Below are positions 39,320-48,875 of a stretch of DNA of 64,000 nucleotides, one piece after another. Source of the DNA: Candidatus Pelagibacter communis. Its GTDB lineage: Bacteria; Pseudomonadota; Alphaproteobacteria; Pelagibacterales; Pelagibacteraceae. Under the pieces are notes generated by a model that was given only the letters and a program-made list of their open reading frames with translations, was not told the DNA's origin and did not search any database. Both the position numbers and the translations under genes were made by a program. How positions within the stretch are numbered: position 1 is the first letter of the stretch; each line of letters starts with the position of its first letter. Location of the stretch: contig NZ_CVSH01000038.1 in assembly GCF_001179965.1 (NCBI RefSeq), positions 1 to 64,000 on the forward strand, given 5' to 3'.

Positions 39320-39619
39320 ATGGAAAATATTTTGTTAATACTAAATATAATCTTAGCAATTATATTAGTAATCTTAGTTTTGTTTCAAAAATCAGAAGGT
39401 GGTGCTCTTGGTATTGGAGTTTCTCAAGATAATTTTATGTTTTCAAGAACCGCAGGGGATTTTCTAACAAAAGCTACAGGAATCGTTGCAACGTTATTTA
39501 TTATATGCAGCTTAAGTTTGACCATAGTATCAAGAGGGGATTTGATATCAGAAACTTCAGTAATTGATGCTGTAGAAGAAACTGAAGATACCCCTAAAAT
39601 TCCAGATAATAACAATTAA
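39320..39619 (+). CDS. secG: Protein translocase subunit SecG
   Basis: Accessory membrane subunit of the SecYEG protein-export channel. The 99-aa protein has two hydrophobic helices (about residues 3-22 and 51-71) separated by the family loop LFQKSEGGALGIGVSQDNFMF. An acidic tail of about 25 residues follows. Its place between tpiA and pyrG is the usual alphaproteobacterial one. Confidence 0.92.
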   Translation: MENILLILNIILAIILVILVLFQKSEGGALGIGVSQDNFMFSRTAGDFLTKATGIVATLFIICSLSLTIVSRGDLISETSVIDAVEETEDTPKIPDNNN

Positions 39620-39659
39620 TCCTTTTCATTTATTGATTTAGTCGCTATAAGATACTTCC

Positions 39660-41285
39660 ATGGCGCGATATATATTTGTCACTGGCGGCGTGGTCTCATC
39701 ACTTGGTAAAGGATTATCATCAGCTTCGCTAGCTTATTTACTTCAGTCAAGAGGTTATAAAGTAAGATTACGAAAGTTAGACCCCTATCTAAATGTAGAT
39801 CCTGGCACAATGAGTCCGTTTCAACATGGGGAAGTTTTTGTAACTGATGATGGTGCAGAAACAGATCTTGATTTGGGTCATTACGAAAGATTCACAGGTA
39901 TATCGGCAAAACAATCTGATAATATAACCACTGGAAGAATTTATAGTGATATTATTCAAAGAGAAAGAAAAGGTGGTTATTTAGGTAAGACTGTACAAGT
40001 AATACCACATGTCACTGATAGAATAAAAGAATTTATAAAGAAAGATGTTAGCTCTGAAGATTTTATAATCTGCGAGATAGGAGGTACAGTAGGTGACATT
40101 GAAAGCTTACCATTTTTGGAAGCAATAAGACAATTTTCAAATGACCATGGAAAAAAAAATACACTGTTCATCCACTTAACTTTAGTACCATATATGAGAG
40201 CTTCAGATGAAATTAAAACAAAACCAACGCAACATTCTGTCAAAGAACTAAGAACAATTGGTATTCAGCCTGATATAATTATTTGTAGATCAGAACAGCC
40301 TTTACCATTTGATCAAAGAAAAAAAATATCATTATTTTGTAATGTTCCTTTTGAAAATGTTATTGAGACAGTCGATGTTAAAACGATTTATGAAGCTCCC
40401 ATAAGTTTTAATAAAGAGAAACTTGATAAAATTGTTCTTAAATACTTTAAATTAAAATCAAAGAAAAATGTAAACCTCAATCCATGGAAAAAAATTACTA
40501 ATGTTGTTTTGAAAACAAAACCTAAAGTAAATATTGGTTTAATAGGTAAATATGTAAATCTTAAGGATGCTTATAAATCACTTGATGAGGCTTTGATACA
40601 TGGTGGAATAGATAATAACGTGAAGGTGAATTTAATACGAATTGAATCTGATAAATTAAAACCTAATGAAATAAAAGAAAAATTAAAAAATATATCAGGT
40701 ATACTTATACCAGGTGGTTTTGGGAAAAGAGGCACTGAGGGTAAAATTGAGGCTATAAAATATGCAAGACAAAATAAAATACCATTTTTAGGTATCTGTT
40801 ATGGAATGCAGATGGCCGTCATCGAATATGCAAGAAATGTATTGAAAATAAAGAAAGCTACATCTAGTGAATTTAGCAAGACAGGAGTGAATGTAATAGG
40901 ATTAATACATGAATGGAATAGAGATGGTAAAATTTTCAAAGGTTCTAAAAAAGAGCTTGGTGGTACAATGCGACTTGGTCTTTATGAGGCTAAATTAAAA
41001 AAAAATTCTCTTATTCAAAAAATTTATAGATCTAATAGTATAAATGAGAGACATAGACATAGATATGAGGTAAATATTGATTATAAAGACAAATTTGAAG
41101 ATAAAGGTCTAATTTTTTCTGGAATGTCACCGGATCACAAATTACCTGAGATTATAGAGCTAAAAAATCATCCTTGGTTTATTGGTGTTCAATTTCATCC
41201 AGAATTTAAATCTAGACCTTTAAACCCACATCCATTATTCTCATCATTTATCAAGGCAGTAAAAATCAAAAATGCAAAATATTAA
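39660..41285 (+). CDS. pyrG: CTP synthase
   Basis: Makes CTP from UTP, ATP and glutamine. The N-terminal amidoligase domain begins with [24 protein letters not shown] and has [38 protein letters not shown] in successive conserved blocks. The C-terminal class I glutaminase has [14 protein letters not shown], the catalytic cysteine in [14 protein letters not shown], and [12 protein letters not shown]. Length of 541 aa is standard. It overlaps kdsA by 14 bases. Confidence 0.98.
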   Translation: MARYIFVTGGVVSSLGKGLSSASLAYLLQSRGYKVRLRKLDPYLNVDPGTMSPFQHGEVFVTDDGAETDLDLGHYERFTGISAKQSDNITTGRIYSDIIQRERKGGYLGKTVQVIPHVTDRIKEFIKKDVSSEDFIICEIGGTVGDIESLPFLEAIRQFSNDHGKKNTLFIHLTLVPYMRASDEIKTKPTQHSVKELRTIGIQPDIIICRSEQPLPFDQRKKISLFCNVPFENVIETVDVKTIYEAPISFNKEKLDKIVLKYFKLKSKKNVNLNPWKKITNVVLKTKPKVNIGLIGKYVNLKDAYKSLDEALIHGGIDNNVKVNLIRIESDKLKPNEIKEKLKNISGILIPGGFGKRGTEGKIEAIKYARQNKIPFLGICYGMQMAVIEYARNVLKIKKATSSEFSKTGVNVIGLIHEWNRDGKIFKGSKKELGGTMRLGLYEAKLKKNSLIQKIYRSNSINERHRHRYEVNIDYKDKFEDKGLIFSGMSPDHKLPEIIELKNHPWFIGVQFHPEFKSRPLNPHPLFSSFIKAVKIKNAKY

Positions 41286-42096
41286 AGTTAAATGTAATCA
41301 AATAGAAATTTCAAATTCTAATAGATTTTGTTTAATAGCAGGACCATGTCAGCTGGAAACAGAACAACATGCATTAGACATGGCAGGTAAAATACAGGAA
41401 ATCACAAAAAAATTTAACTTAGGATTCATTTATAAAACATCCTTTGATAAAGCCAACAGAACCAGCCTAAAAGGAAAAAGGGGAGCTGGTTTAGAAAAAT
41501 CATTGCCCGTATTTGATAAAATAAAAAAAGAAATAAACGTGCCTGTTCTCACTGATATTCATAACGAAGAACAATGTAAAATAGTTTCAAATCACATCGA
41601 TGTTTTGCAAATTCCAGCTTTTTTGTGTAGGCAGACTGACTTGCTCATTGCAGCTGCAAAAACAAATAAAATTATTAATGTTAAAAAAGGACAATTTCTA
41701 GCACCTTGGGATATGGTCAATGTAACAAAAAAAATATCAGATTCAGGTAATAATAATATTTTAGTAACCGAAAGAGGAGCAAGTTTTGGATACAATACTT
41801 TGGTTTCTGATATGAGATCAATACCTATAATGGCAAAAAATGGTTACCCGGTGATATTTGATGCAACACATTCTGTTCAACAACCAGGTGGAATGGGAGA
41901 AAAAAGTGGTGGACAAAGAGAGTTTGTAGAACATCTATCCCGAGCGGCAATTGCAGTTGGTGTAGCAGGTGTTTTTATAGAAACACACCAAGATCCTGAC
42001 AATGCACCATCTGATGGTCCCAATATGCTTCCACTTAACAAATTAGAAAATCTTATTTCTCAACTTTGTGAAATTGATAATTTAATTAAAAAATAA
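41272..42096 (+). CDS. kdsA: 2-dehydro-3-deoxyphosphooctonate aldolase (KDO-8-P synthase)
   Basis: Condenses PEP and arabinose 5-phosphate to KDO 8-phosphate for lipopolysaccharide. The 274-aa protein has [54 protein letters not shown], and [24 protein letters not shown]. Its presence together with lpx genes indicates a real lipopolysaccharide core. It shares one base with eno. Confidence 0.96.
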   Translation: MQNIKVKCNQIEISNSNRFCLIAGPCQLETEQHALDMAGKIQEITKKFNLGFIYKTSFDKANRTSLKGKRGAGLEKSLPVFDKIKKEINVPVLTDIHNEEQCKIVSNHIDVLQIPAFLCRQTDLLIAAAKTNKIINVKKGQFLAPWDMVNVTKKISDSGNNNILVTERGASFGYNTLVSDMRSIPIMAKNGYPVIFDATHSVQQPGGMGEKSGGQREFVEHLSRAAIAVGVAGVFIETHQDPDNAPSDGPNMLPLNKLENLISQLCEIDNLIKK

Positions 42097-43352
42097 TGAG
42101 TAAGATTTCAAAAATTGTTGCAAGACAGGTTTTTGATAGCAGAGGAAATCCAACAATAGAGGCAGAGATATTTTCTGGTAAAAGTAGCGCATCAGCAATT
42201 TGCCCCTCTGGCGCATCTACTGGAACATACGAAGCTTTTGAAAAAAGAGATAAGTCCAACAAAAAGTATTTAGGCAAAAGTGTTTTTAAGGCGATAGATT
42301 TAATAAATAAAAAAATTTCAAAAAAACTCAAAGGTCAAAATGTTCATAATCAAGAAAGAATTGATAGCATAATGATCAATTTAGATGGTACTAAACAAAA
42401 AATTAAAATTGGAGCAAATGCAATTCTAGCAGTATCAATGGCTAACAAAAAATTGTCAGCAAAAATTAAAAATAAACCACTTTACGAGTGTTTTTTAAAA
42501 AATAAAAATTTTAGACTTCCATATCCTTTAATGAATATTATTAATGGCGGGGCTCATTCGAATAATGGTTTAAGGATTCAAGAATTTATGATTAGACCAG
42601 ATGGAGCAAAAAATTTTTCTGATGCAGTAAGAATGTGCTATTTGGTTATACAAAATCTAAAAAAAATAATTAATTCAAAAGGTTTATCTACATCTGTTGG
42701 AGACGAGGGTGGATTTGCTCCAATGATAAATAAAAACGAAAATGCTTTAACTTTAATAGTTAATGCTATAAAAAAATCTGGTTTTATCAATGGTAAGCAT
42801 ATTTCAATTTGTTTGGATGTTGCTGCAAATGAATTATATAAAAAAGGTAAGTATTCTATTCACTCGACAAAATTCATTTCTACTAATGAATCTATCAAAA
42901 AATATCTACAATTAATCAAAAGGTTTAAAATCAAATCTATAGAAGATCCATTTTCTGAGAATGATTGGTCTTCATGGAATAAAATGATTAAAGCATCAAA
43001 AAAAACTCAAATAGTTGGCGATGATTTATACGTAACTAATCTAGAAAGATTAAAAATGGGATTTTTAAATAATTCTTCAAATTCGATACTTGTTAAACTT
43101 AATCAAATTGGAACAGTAACTGAAACTTTAGAAGTTATAAAATTTGCAAAAATAATAGGATTTAGCACAATTATTTCTCATCGATCTGGCGATAGTGAAG
43201 ACACATTTATTGCAGATCTAGCAGTTGGCACCGACTCAAATCAGATAAAGACAGGGTCTTTGTCCCGGTCAGAAAGAGTTGCTAAATATAATCAATTAAT
43301 TCGAATAGAAGAAAATCTAGGAAAAAAGGCAAAAATGAATAAAATTCATTAA
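42096..43352 (+). CDS. eno: Enolase
   Basis: Converts 2-phosphoglycerate to phosphoenolpyruvate. Signatures are ARQVFDSRGNPTIEAEI, SGASTGTYEAFEKRD, MNIINGGAHSNNGLRIQEFMI, SVGDEGGFAPM, SIEDPFSENDW, VGDDLYVTN, ILVKLNQIGTVTETLE, SHRSGDSEDTFIADLAVG and IKTGSLSRSERVAKYNQL. The catalytic lysine and metal ligands are present. Length of 418 aa is near normal. Together with tpiA it gives two glycolytic enzymes in this run. Confidence 0.98.
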   Translation: MSKISKIVARQVFDSRGNPTIEAEIFSGKSSASAICPSGASTGTYEAFEKRDKSNKKYLGKSVFKAIDLINKKISKKLKGQNVHNQERIDSIMINLDGTKQKIKIGANAILAVSMANKKLSAKIKNKPLYECFLKNKNFRLPYPLMNIINGGAHSNNGLRIQEFMIRPDGAKNFSDAVRMCYLVIQNLKKIINSKGLSTSVGDEGGFAPMINKNENALTLIVNAIKKSGFINGKHISICLDVAANELYKKGKYSIHSTKFISTNESIKKYLQLIKRFKIKSIEDPFSENDWSSWNKMIKASKKTQIVGDDLYVTNLERLKMGFLNNSSNSILVKLNQIGTVTETLEVIKFAKIIGFSTIISHRSGDSEDTFIADLAVGTDSNQIKTGSLSRSERVAKYNQLIRIEENLGKKAKMNKIH

Positions 43353-43654
43353 TGCTAACAAAAATAAAAAAAAATTACTTTGAAATAATTTCTTTTTTTT
43401 TAATAATTTATTTTTTAATTAACTTGTTAGGTGGTCAGAGGGGTCTATTCTCATATTTCGAAAAAAAGGAAACTTTAAAAAAGCTTACAAATGAAGAAAC
43501 TGTTAAATTATCAAAAATAAAAAGATTAGAATTAGAAAACTCCCTATTAACTGATAATATCGACAAGGATTTTGTCGATCAATTAATACGAGACAAATTA
43601 ATGCTTGGTAAAAAAGGCGAGAGTACCTATATAATAGTTAACAATGACAATTAG
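43352..43654 (+). CDS. ftsB: FtsB/DivIC-type septum formation initiator
   Basis: Small bitopic division protein expected to work with FtsL and FtsQ at the septum. The 100-aa protein has a short cytoplasmic start, one transmembrane helix (about residues 10-28), and a coiled-coil-like region rich in Lys/Glu/Leu. A C-terminal [21 protein letters not shown] follows; this dlieE-type end with a hydrophobic strand is characteristic. It lies directly after eno as in other Proteobacteria. Confidence 0.85.
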   Translation: MLTKIKKNYFEIISFFLIIYFLINLLGGQRGLFSYFEKKETLKKLTNEETVKLSKIKRLELENSLLTDNIDKDFVDQLIRDKLMLGKKGESTYIIVNNDN

Positions 43655-44579
43655 ACATCCAGAAAAAGTAAATAAACCTATAAATCCTATTAAAAAAAAA
43701 CCAAATTGGATAAGGTCTAAGTTATTAAATAGTAAAGAATTTTTTATTACTAAAAGCGTTATAAATCAAAATAATCTAGTAACTGTATGCCAAGAGGCTA
43801 ATTGTCCAAATATTACCGAGTGCTGGAGTAAAAGACATGCAACATTTATGATTATGGGTGACACTTGCACGAGGGCTTGTGGATTTTGTGATGTTAAAAC
43901 AGGCAAGCCAGATAAACTAGATCCTTTTGAGCCCTATAAAATATCCAATGCTGTTAAAAAATTAAATCTCAAACATGTTGTGATTACATCAGTTGATAGG
44001 GATGATTTACCTGACGGAGGCTCACAACACTTTTTTGAAGTGATTAAAACAACTCAAAAAAATAATCCAAATACCTCTATAGAAGTTTTAACACCAGACT
44101 TTCTTAGAAAAGGAGAGGCCTATAAAAAGGTTCTTGAGGCAAACCCTGATGTTTTTAATCATAATATTGAAACAGTTCCTAGTCTCTATAGAAAAGTTAG
44201 ACCTGGAGCAAGATATTTTGGCTCACTTGAACTTTTAAAAAATTCAAAACAAATAAACAAAAATGTTTTCACCAAATCTGGTTTAATGGTTGGCTTAGGA
44301 GAAACAAAAGATGAAATTTTACAAGTCATGGATGATTTAATTTCAGCTGATGTAGATTTTTTAACCATAGGTCAATATTTACAACCATCACCAAAACATT
44401 TTCCTTTAGTTAGATATTATCATCCAGATGAATTTAATGAGTTAGATCAACAGGCTAAAGCAAAAGGATTTTTATTGGTATCTTCTTCACCAATGACTAG
44501 ATCTTCATACCACGCAGATGAGGATTTTAAAGTTTTGCAAAAAAATAGACTCAGAACAAATGCCTCAAGCCTCAGTTAA
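43644..44579 (+). CDS. lipA: Lipoyl synthase
   Basis: Radical-SAM enzyme that inserts two sulfurs into octanoyl groups on lipoyl domains. The 311-aa protein has the auxiliary-cluster cysteines 49, 54 and 60 ([14 protein letters not shown]) and the radical-SAM cysteines 75, 79 and 82 (CTRACGFC). [15 protein letters not shown] and [13 protein letters not shown] also match the family. The C-terminal [13 protein letters not shown] supplies the auxiliary-cluster serine. It directly follows ftsB; the pdh genes often found here are absent. Confidence 0.97.
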   Translation: MTIRHPEKVNKPINPIKKKPNWIRSKLLNSKEFFITKSVINQNNLVTVCQEANCPNITECWSKRHATFMIMGDTCTRACGFCDVKTGKPDKLDPFEPYKISNAVKKLNLKHVVITSVDRDDLPDGGSQHFFEVIKTTQKNNPNTSIEVLTPDFLRKGEAYKKVLEANPDVFNHNIETVPSLYRKVRPGARYFGSLELLKNSKQINKNVFTKSGLMVGLGETKDEILQVMDDLISADVDFLTIGQYLQPSPKHFPLVRYYHPDEFNELDQQAKAKGFLLVSSSPMTRSSYHADEDFKVLQKNRLRTNASSLS

Positions 44580-45009
44580 AAGAATTATTAACTGTAATAA
44601 GAAAGATTTGATCGAACTTGTTTTGGATATTGAAAAATATCCTAATTTTATTCCTTATTGTTTAGGTTCAAAAGTATATAGTAAAGAGGATAAGAGTAAC
44701 GAAATATTAATCGTAGCTGATTTAACTATTGGAAAAGGTCCTTTTAAAGATACATATAAAAGTGATGTAAAGTATTATAAAGATAAAGATTTAATTTTTG
44801 TAACTAATATTGATGGTCCTCTTAAACATCTCGAAAATAAATGGAATTTTAAAGAATTTAAAGGACAAACTGAAGTTTCATTTGATGTAGATTTTGAGTT
44901 AAAAAATCGTTTTTTAAATATTATTATGACAAAATCTTTTCAATATGGATTAAATAAAATTGCAGACGCATTTGAAAAACAAGCAAATAAAATCTTAGAT
45001 AATTCCTAA
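44560..45009 (+). CDS. COQ10/RatA-type START-domain protein
   Basis: A 149-aa polyketide-cyclase/START-fold protein. In Alphaproteobacteria the gene after lipA is a COQ10-like protein thought to bind ubiquinone and assist respiration; E. coli RatA is a homologue. Family features are [20 protein letters not shown], a central [16 protein letters not shown] and a C-terminal amphipathic helix. I place the start at the ATG at 44560 (MPQASVKRI), overlapping lipA by 20 bases; an upstream ATG at 44518 would add 14 unconserved-looking residues. Its end overlaps the convergent pncC gene by 15 bases. Confidence 0.82.
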   Translation: MPQASVKRIINCNKKDLIELVLDIEKYPNFIPYCLGSKVYSKEDKSNEILIVADLTIGKGPFKDTYKSDVKYYKDKDLIFVTNIDGPLKHLENKWNFKEFKGQTEVSFDVDFELKNRFLNIIMTKSFQYGLNKIADAFEKQANKILDNS

Positions 45010-45462
45010 TATTAACTCAAAAGCTTTTTTTACCGTAGCTCTTTGAAAAGATTTCCGATTTTTATTCTTAAAAACATACCTATTAATCTTAATTTTATTA
45101 CCTTTTTTGATACCTATATATACTAACCCTACAGGTTTTTGCTTAGTTCCACCGTTTGGTCCTGCAACTCCAGTTACTGAAATATTAATATTAGCATTAG
45201 AAATTTTTGATAAATTGTTCACCATTGAGATACAACACTGATGACTCACTGCACCATATTTTTTAATTATATTTTTATTAACTTTTAAAATTTTAATTTT
45301 TGCTTGATTGGAGTATGTCACAATACCTAAATTGAATATTTTTGATGCACCACTAACTGAAGTAATTGAACTAGCTAAAAGTCCACCAGTACATGATTCA
45401 GCACACGAAATTTTAATTTTCTTTCTTTTTAAGGTGCGAATTAAATTATTAATATTATTCAT
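44995..45462 (-). CDS. pncC: CinA C-terminal-type nicotinamide-nucleotide amidohydrolase
   Basis: Stand-alone CinA C-terminal domain protein of 155 aa, expected to deamidate nicotinamide mononucleotide. SCAESCTGGLLASSITSVSGASKIF near the N-terminus, GVVTYS-like GIVTYSNQAK, and ISVTGVAGPNGGTKQKPVGLVYIGI are clear family blocks. The N-terminal molybdopterin-like domain of full CinA is absent, as is usual for the short form. It overlaps pgpA by 4 bases. Confidence 0.9.
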   Translation of the reverse strand: MNNINNLIRTLKRKKIKISCAESCTGGLLASSITSVSGASKIFNLGIVTYSNQAKIKILKVNKNIIKKYGAVSHQCCISMVNNLSKISNANINISVTGVAGPNGGTKQKPVGLVYIGIKKGNKIKINRYVFKNKNRKSFQRATVKKAFELILGII

Positions 45463-45965
45463 ATAGTAAAATATATTTTTATTGTCATAAAAAATATTAA
45501 AAATAACACAACATATAAACCTGCAACAATGTCATCCATAATCACTCCAAAACTATTTTTAAAATTTTTATCAAAATAACTAACAGGAAAGGGTTTAATT
45601 ATATCAAAAACTCTAAATGTCATGAACATAATTAAATAAAAATAAAAGGAATCTTCGAAATTTTTTTCTGTTCCATGCGAAATTTCATAAAGATATATTG
45701 GTATAGATTGACCAATGAATTCATCAATAACAACTTCTTTTGGATCTTTATTGTTTTTTGATTTTATATAATTTGCAACAGCAATAAACGCATAAATTGT
45801 AACAATTATCAAAAAAAATAGGAAAAAGTCTTTAGGAAAATTAAATATATGGAAGTAAAGAAAAAGTATTACTGTTGTTGTAAAAGATGCAATAGTACCA
45901 GGAATTTTTTTAAACTTGCCCAATCCAAACATCGTAACGAAGTATTTATTTATTTTTTCAATCAT
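45459..45965 (-). CDS. pgpA: Phosphatidylglycerophosphatase A
   Basis: Membrane enzyme that dephosphorylates phosphatidylglycerol phosphate. The 168-aa protein has GLGKFKKIPGTIASF, VVIDEFIGQSIPIYL with the acidic metal-binding residues, and FRVFDIIKPFPVSYFDKNFKNSFGVIMDDIVAGLY. Several hydrophobic helices are present. Position between ispDF and the CinA-type gene is the common alphaproteobacterial order. Confidence 0.93.
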   Translation of the reverse strand: MIEKINKYFVTMFGLGKFKKIPGTIASFTTTVILFLYFHIFNFPKDFFLFFLIIVTIYAFIAVANYIKSKNNKDPKEVVIDEFIGQSIPIYLYEISHGTEKNFEDSFYFYLIMFMTFRVFDIIKPFPVSYFDKNFKNSFGVIMDDIVAGLYVVLFLIFFMTIKIYFTI

Positions 45966-47061
45966 ATTTTGCTATCGAAACTATTACCTCACAAGCTATT
46001 GCTTGTTCTTTTCCAATTAAACCTAATTTTTCAACAGTTTTACCTTTTAGATTAATTAAATCTCTATTTAAATTCATTAGTCTAGATATAGACTCAACAA
46101 TTCTGTTCCTATATTTTGAAACTCTCGGTTTTTGACATATTAAATTAATATCCAAATTATTTATGTAAAAATTTGCTTGATCGAGCATTTCTAAAATTGG
46201 TTTTAACAACTTTGTAGATCTTATATTTTTATATTTCTTTGTATTTGGAAAATAAGCACCTATATCTTTTTTTCTAATAGAACCTAAAATTGCATCTATA
46301 ATTGAGTGTAAAATAACATCGCCATCTGAATGACCTGCAAGACCTGAATGATGTGGAATTTTGATACCTCCCAAATAAAGTTTTTTTTTTCTAACTAGTC
46401 TATGTATATCAAAACCTAAACCATAAAATATTTTTTGCTCATTTAAATCGTCAACATACGTAATTTTATTATTCTTATTTTCACCAGGAATAAATTTTAC
46501 TTTATAATTTTGATTTATAAACAAAGTAGCTTCATCGTTAACTTTACTTTTATTATTTTCTGATAATTTTAAAATATTTTTTAACCTAAATGCTTGAGGT
46601 GTTTGAGTTTTTAAAATATTTTTTCTTTTTAAATTAAAATAACCTAATTTATTTTTGTATTTAATAGAGTCGGAAGAATTAATAAAAGGTACAACTGCCT
46701 GATTTTTTTTTAAGCTTTTAGAAATATTTTTTAACAAATTGATAGAAAAATTTGGTCTTGCAGCATCGTGAATAAATACGTTTTTGGCACCTAATTTTTT
46801 AGCGTACTTAATTCCTAAAAATGACGAGTCACTTCTTTCTTTTCCACCCTTTATAATTTTTACCTTATTTTTGAATTTTTTGACGTCAATCATCTTCTTA
46901 TTTGTTACTAATATAATTTTTTTAAACAATTTTGATTCTATAGCTTTAATAATTGAATGTTCGTATAATGGTTTGTTTTTATAAGAAATAAATTGCTTAT
47001 GTTTTGAGGATTTAAACCTTTTGCTTTGTCCAGCTGCTAGTAATATAAAACAGTTATTCAT
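45958..47061 (-). CDS. ispDF: Bifunctional IspD/IspF
   Basis: Fusion of two MEP-pathway enzymes: 2-C-methyl-D-erythritol 4-phosphate cytidylyltransferase (N-terminal, about residues 1-210) and 2-C-methyl-D-erythritol 2,4-cyclodiphosphate synthase (C-terminal, about 215-367). The IspD part has LLAAGQSKRF, VFIHDAARPN and QTPQAFRL. The IspF part has GLGFDIHRLV, GLAGHSDGDVILHSIIDAILG and DIGAYFPNT. The intermediate enzyme IspE is not in the window. With dxr at 23000, three pathway steps are covered here. Confidence 0.96.
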   Translation of the reverse strand: MNNCFILLAAGQSKRFKSSKHKQFISYKNKPLYEHSIIKAIESKLFKKIILVTNKKMIDVKKFKNKVKIIKGGKERSDSSFLGIKYAKKLGAKNVFIHDAARPNFSINLLKNISKSLKKNQAVVPFINSSDSIKYKNKLGYFNLKRKNILKTQTPQAFRLKNILKLSENNKSKVNDEATLFINQNYKVKFIPGENKNNKITYVDDLNEQKIFYGLGFDIHRLVRKKKLYLGGIKIPHHSGLAGHSDGDVILHSIIDAILGSIRKKDIGAYFPNTKKYKNIRSTKLLKPILEMLDQANFYINNLDINLICQKPRVSKYRNRIVESISRLMNLNRDLINLKGKTVEKLGLIGKEQAIACEVIVSIAKYD

Positions 47062-47087
47062 AATATATAAAGTAAACTTATTGCATA

Positions 47088-48875
47088 ATGATTAATTTTA
47101 TCAAAAAAAATATTTTTGTGATTGCTATTTTCACAGTGACTTTATTTGTTGGTTTTTTAACATTTCTAACATTTATTGATAAAAGTTTTATACAACTTAA
47201 CAACCAAAATCTTCAATATTTATTATTAACCAACATATTTCTTTTAATATTCTTCTTTTTTTCTATTTATTCTGAAATTAAAAAATCAATAAAAAATGAT
47301 ATCGATGCTGAGGGATCCAAATCAAATAAAAAGTATATAACTTTTTTTTCATTGTTTACAATTATTCCCTCAATATTAATTTCAGTTTTTTCCCTATTTC
47401 TCTTTTCTTTTGCATTGGAGAAATATTTTGATAAAAAAATTACAACTGTTGTTGATAATTCATATGAACTTGCAAAAAATTATGTTGATGAAGTTAGAGA
47501 TAAAATTCAATCTGAAGCAGTTTTAATAGCATTTGATGTGAATAAGAGTGCTAAATATCTTTCTACCAACCCAAAAGAATTCAAAAGATTTTTAGCAACA
47601 CAAAAAATGATAAGAGGTGTTGATGAAATACATATTATTAATAACGAAAGAAAAATAATTTTATCAACTTTAGAAGATTTAAATAGATATAAGCCACCAG
47701 CAAATCAAGCACTTAAGCTAGTTTTGGAAGATGATCGGCCTTTAAAAATTATTAATGCTTTTGAAAATAAATCTGCTGCAATAATGAGACTTACTAATTT
47801 TGAGGATACTTTTTTATATGTTGTTAAATTTCTTGATGGTGAGATATCAAAATATTTGACTGAGTCTCAAGAAGCAATAAATTTTTATTACACAGTTGAG
47901 GAAAAGAGATCTGGAATTCAAATTTCATTTATAATAATTTACATCATAATAGTTTCACTGTTACTGTTTTTATCTGTTAGTATTGCAATTAAGTTTTCAT
48001 CAAGATTTTTTAGATCAATTAATAACCTGATTACAGCATCTCAAAGTATTGGAGGTGGAAATTTTGACGTAAAAGTTCCTGAAGTTAAAACTGATAAAGA
48101 TCTTGAGCAGTTAAATAAAAACTTTAACCTTATGACAGAAAGGCTAAAAAACCAACAAGACAAACTACTTCTCAATGAGAGACACGAAGCATGGGAAAAT
48201 GTAGCTCGAAAATTAGCTCATGAAATCAAAAATCCTTTGACACCTATTCAATTAATAATTGATAGATTGAATTCTAAATTTACAAAATTTTTAGATAGTA
48301 AGACCGATAAAAATGAATTTGATAATAACCTTTTAACTATAAATAAACAGATTAAACAAATTGAAAATTTAGTTAATGAATTCTCAGATTTTGCCAGAAT
48401 GCCAAAACCTATATTTAAAAAAACAGATCTAATTTTAATAATTAATGAAAATATCAATCTAATGAAAGAGCTTGATGAAACGTTAAAAATTAATTTTAAC
48501 CCAGCAAATCAAAAAGCTAACATCATGTGTGATGCTGAGCAAATAAATAGAGTCTTTATTAATCTTCTAAAAAATTCAATTGAAAGCATTAATGAAAAAA
48601 GGTTAAAAAACCCAGATATTATTAAAAAAATTGATATAGAAATTTATGAAAAAGATGATTATATAGAAATTACAATAACAGATAATGGCGTTGGGTTTGA
48701 TAATAAAAACTTAAAAGATATTTTAAAACCATATTTTACTACAAAAAAAAATGGAACTGGGCTTGGACTACCAATAGTTAATAAAATTATAAATGATCAT
48801 AACGGAATATTTAATATTCAATCAAATAAAAATGGAGCAAAAATAAATTTAAATATACCCAAAAATGTCAACTGA
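47088..48875 (+). CDS. ntrY: NtrY-type sensor histidine kinase, no PAS domain seen
   Basis: Membrane sensor kinase paired with NtrX. The 595-aa protein has transmembrane segments near residues 9-31, 43-61, 84-109 and 283-306 with a sensory region between the last two. It then has a HAMP domain (about 300-355), the H-box HEIKNPLTPIQ with phospho-acceptor His378, and an ATPase domain (NLLKNSIESI, ITDNGVGFD, GTGLGLPIV). Typical NtrY has a PAS domain between HAMP and the kinase core and is over 700 aa; here HAMP leads almost directly into the kinase. Only 26 bases separate its start from the divergent ispDF. Confidence 0.93.
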   Translation: MINFIKKNIFVIAIFTVTLFVGFLTFLTFIDKSFIQLNNQNLQYLLLTNIFLLIFFFFSIYSEIKKSIKNDIDAEGSKSNKKYITFFSLFTIIPSILISVFSLFLFSFALEKYFDKKITTVVDNSYELAKNYVDEVRDKIQSEAVLIAFDVNKSAKYLSTNPKEFKRFLATQKMIRGVDEIHIINNERKIILSTLEDLNRYKPPANQALKLVLEDDRPLKIINAFENKSAAIMRLTNFEDTFLYVVKFLDGEISKYLTESQEAINFYYTVEEKRSGIQISFIIIYIIIVSLLLFLSVSIAIKFSSRFFRSINNLITASQSIGGGNFDVKVPEVKTDKDLEQLNKNFNLMTERLKNQQDKLLLNERHEAWENVARKLAHEIKNPLTPIQLIIDRLNSKFTKFLDSKTDKNEFDNNLLTINKQIKQIENLVNEFSDFARMPKPIFKKTDLILIINENINLMKELDETLKINFNPANQKANIMCDAEQINRVFINLLKNSIESINEKRLKNPDIIKKIDIEIYEKDDYIEITITDNGVGFDNKNLKDILKPYFTTKKNGTGLGLPIVNKIINDHNGIFNIQSNKNGAKINLNIPKNVN

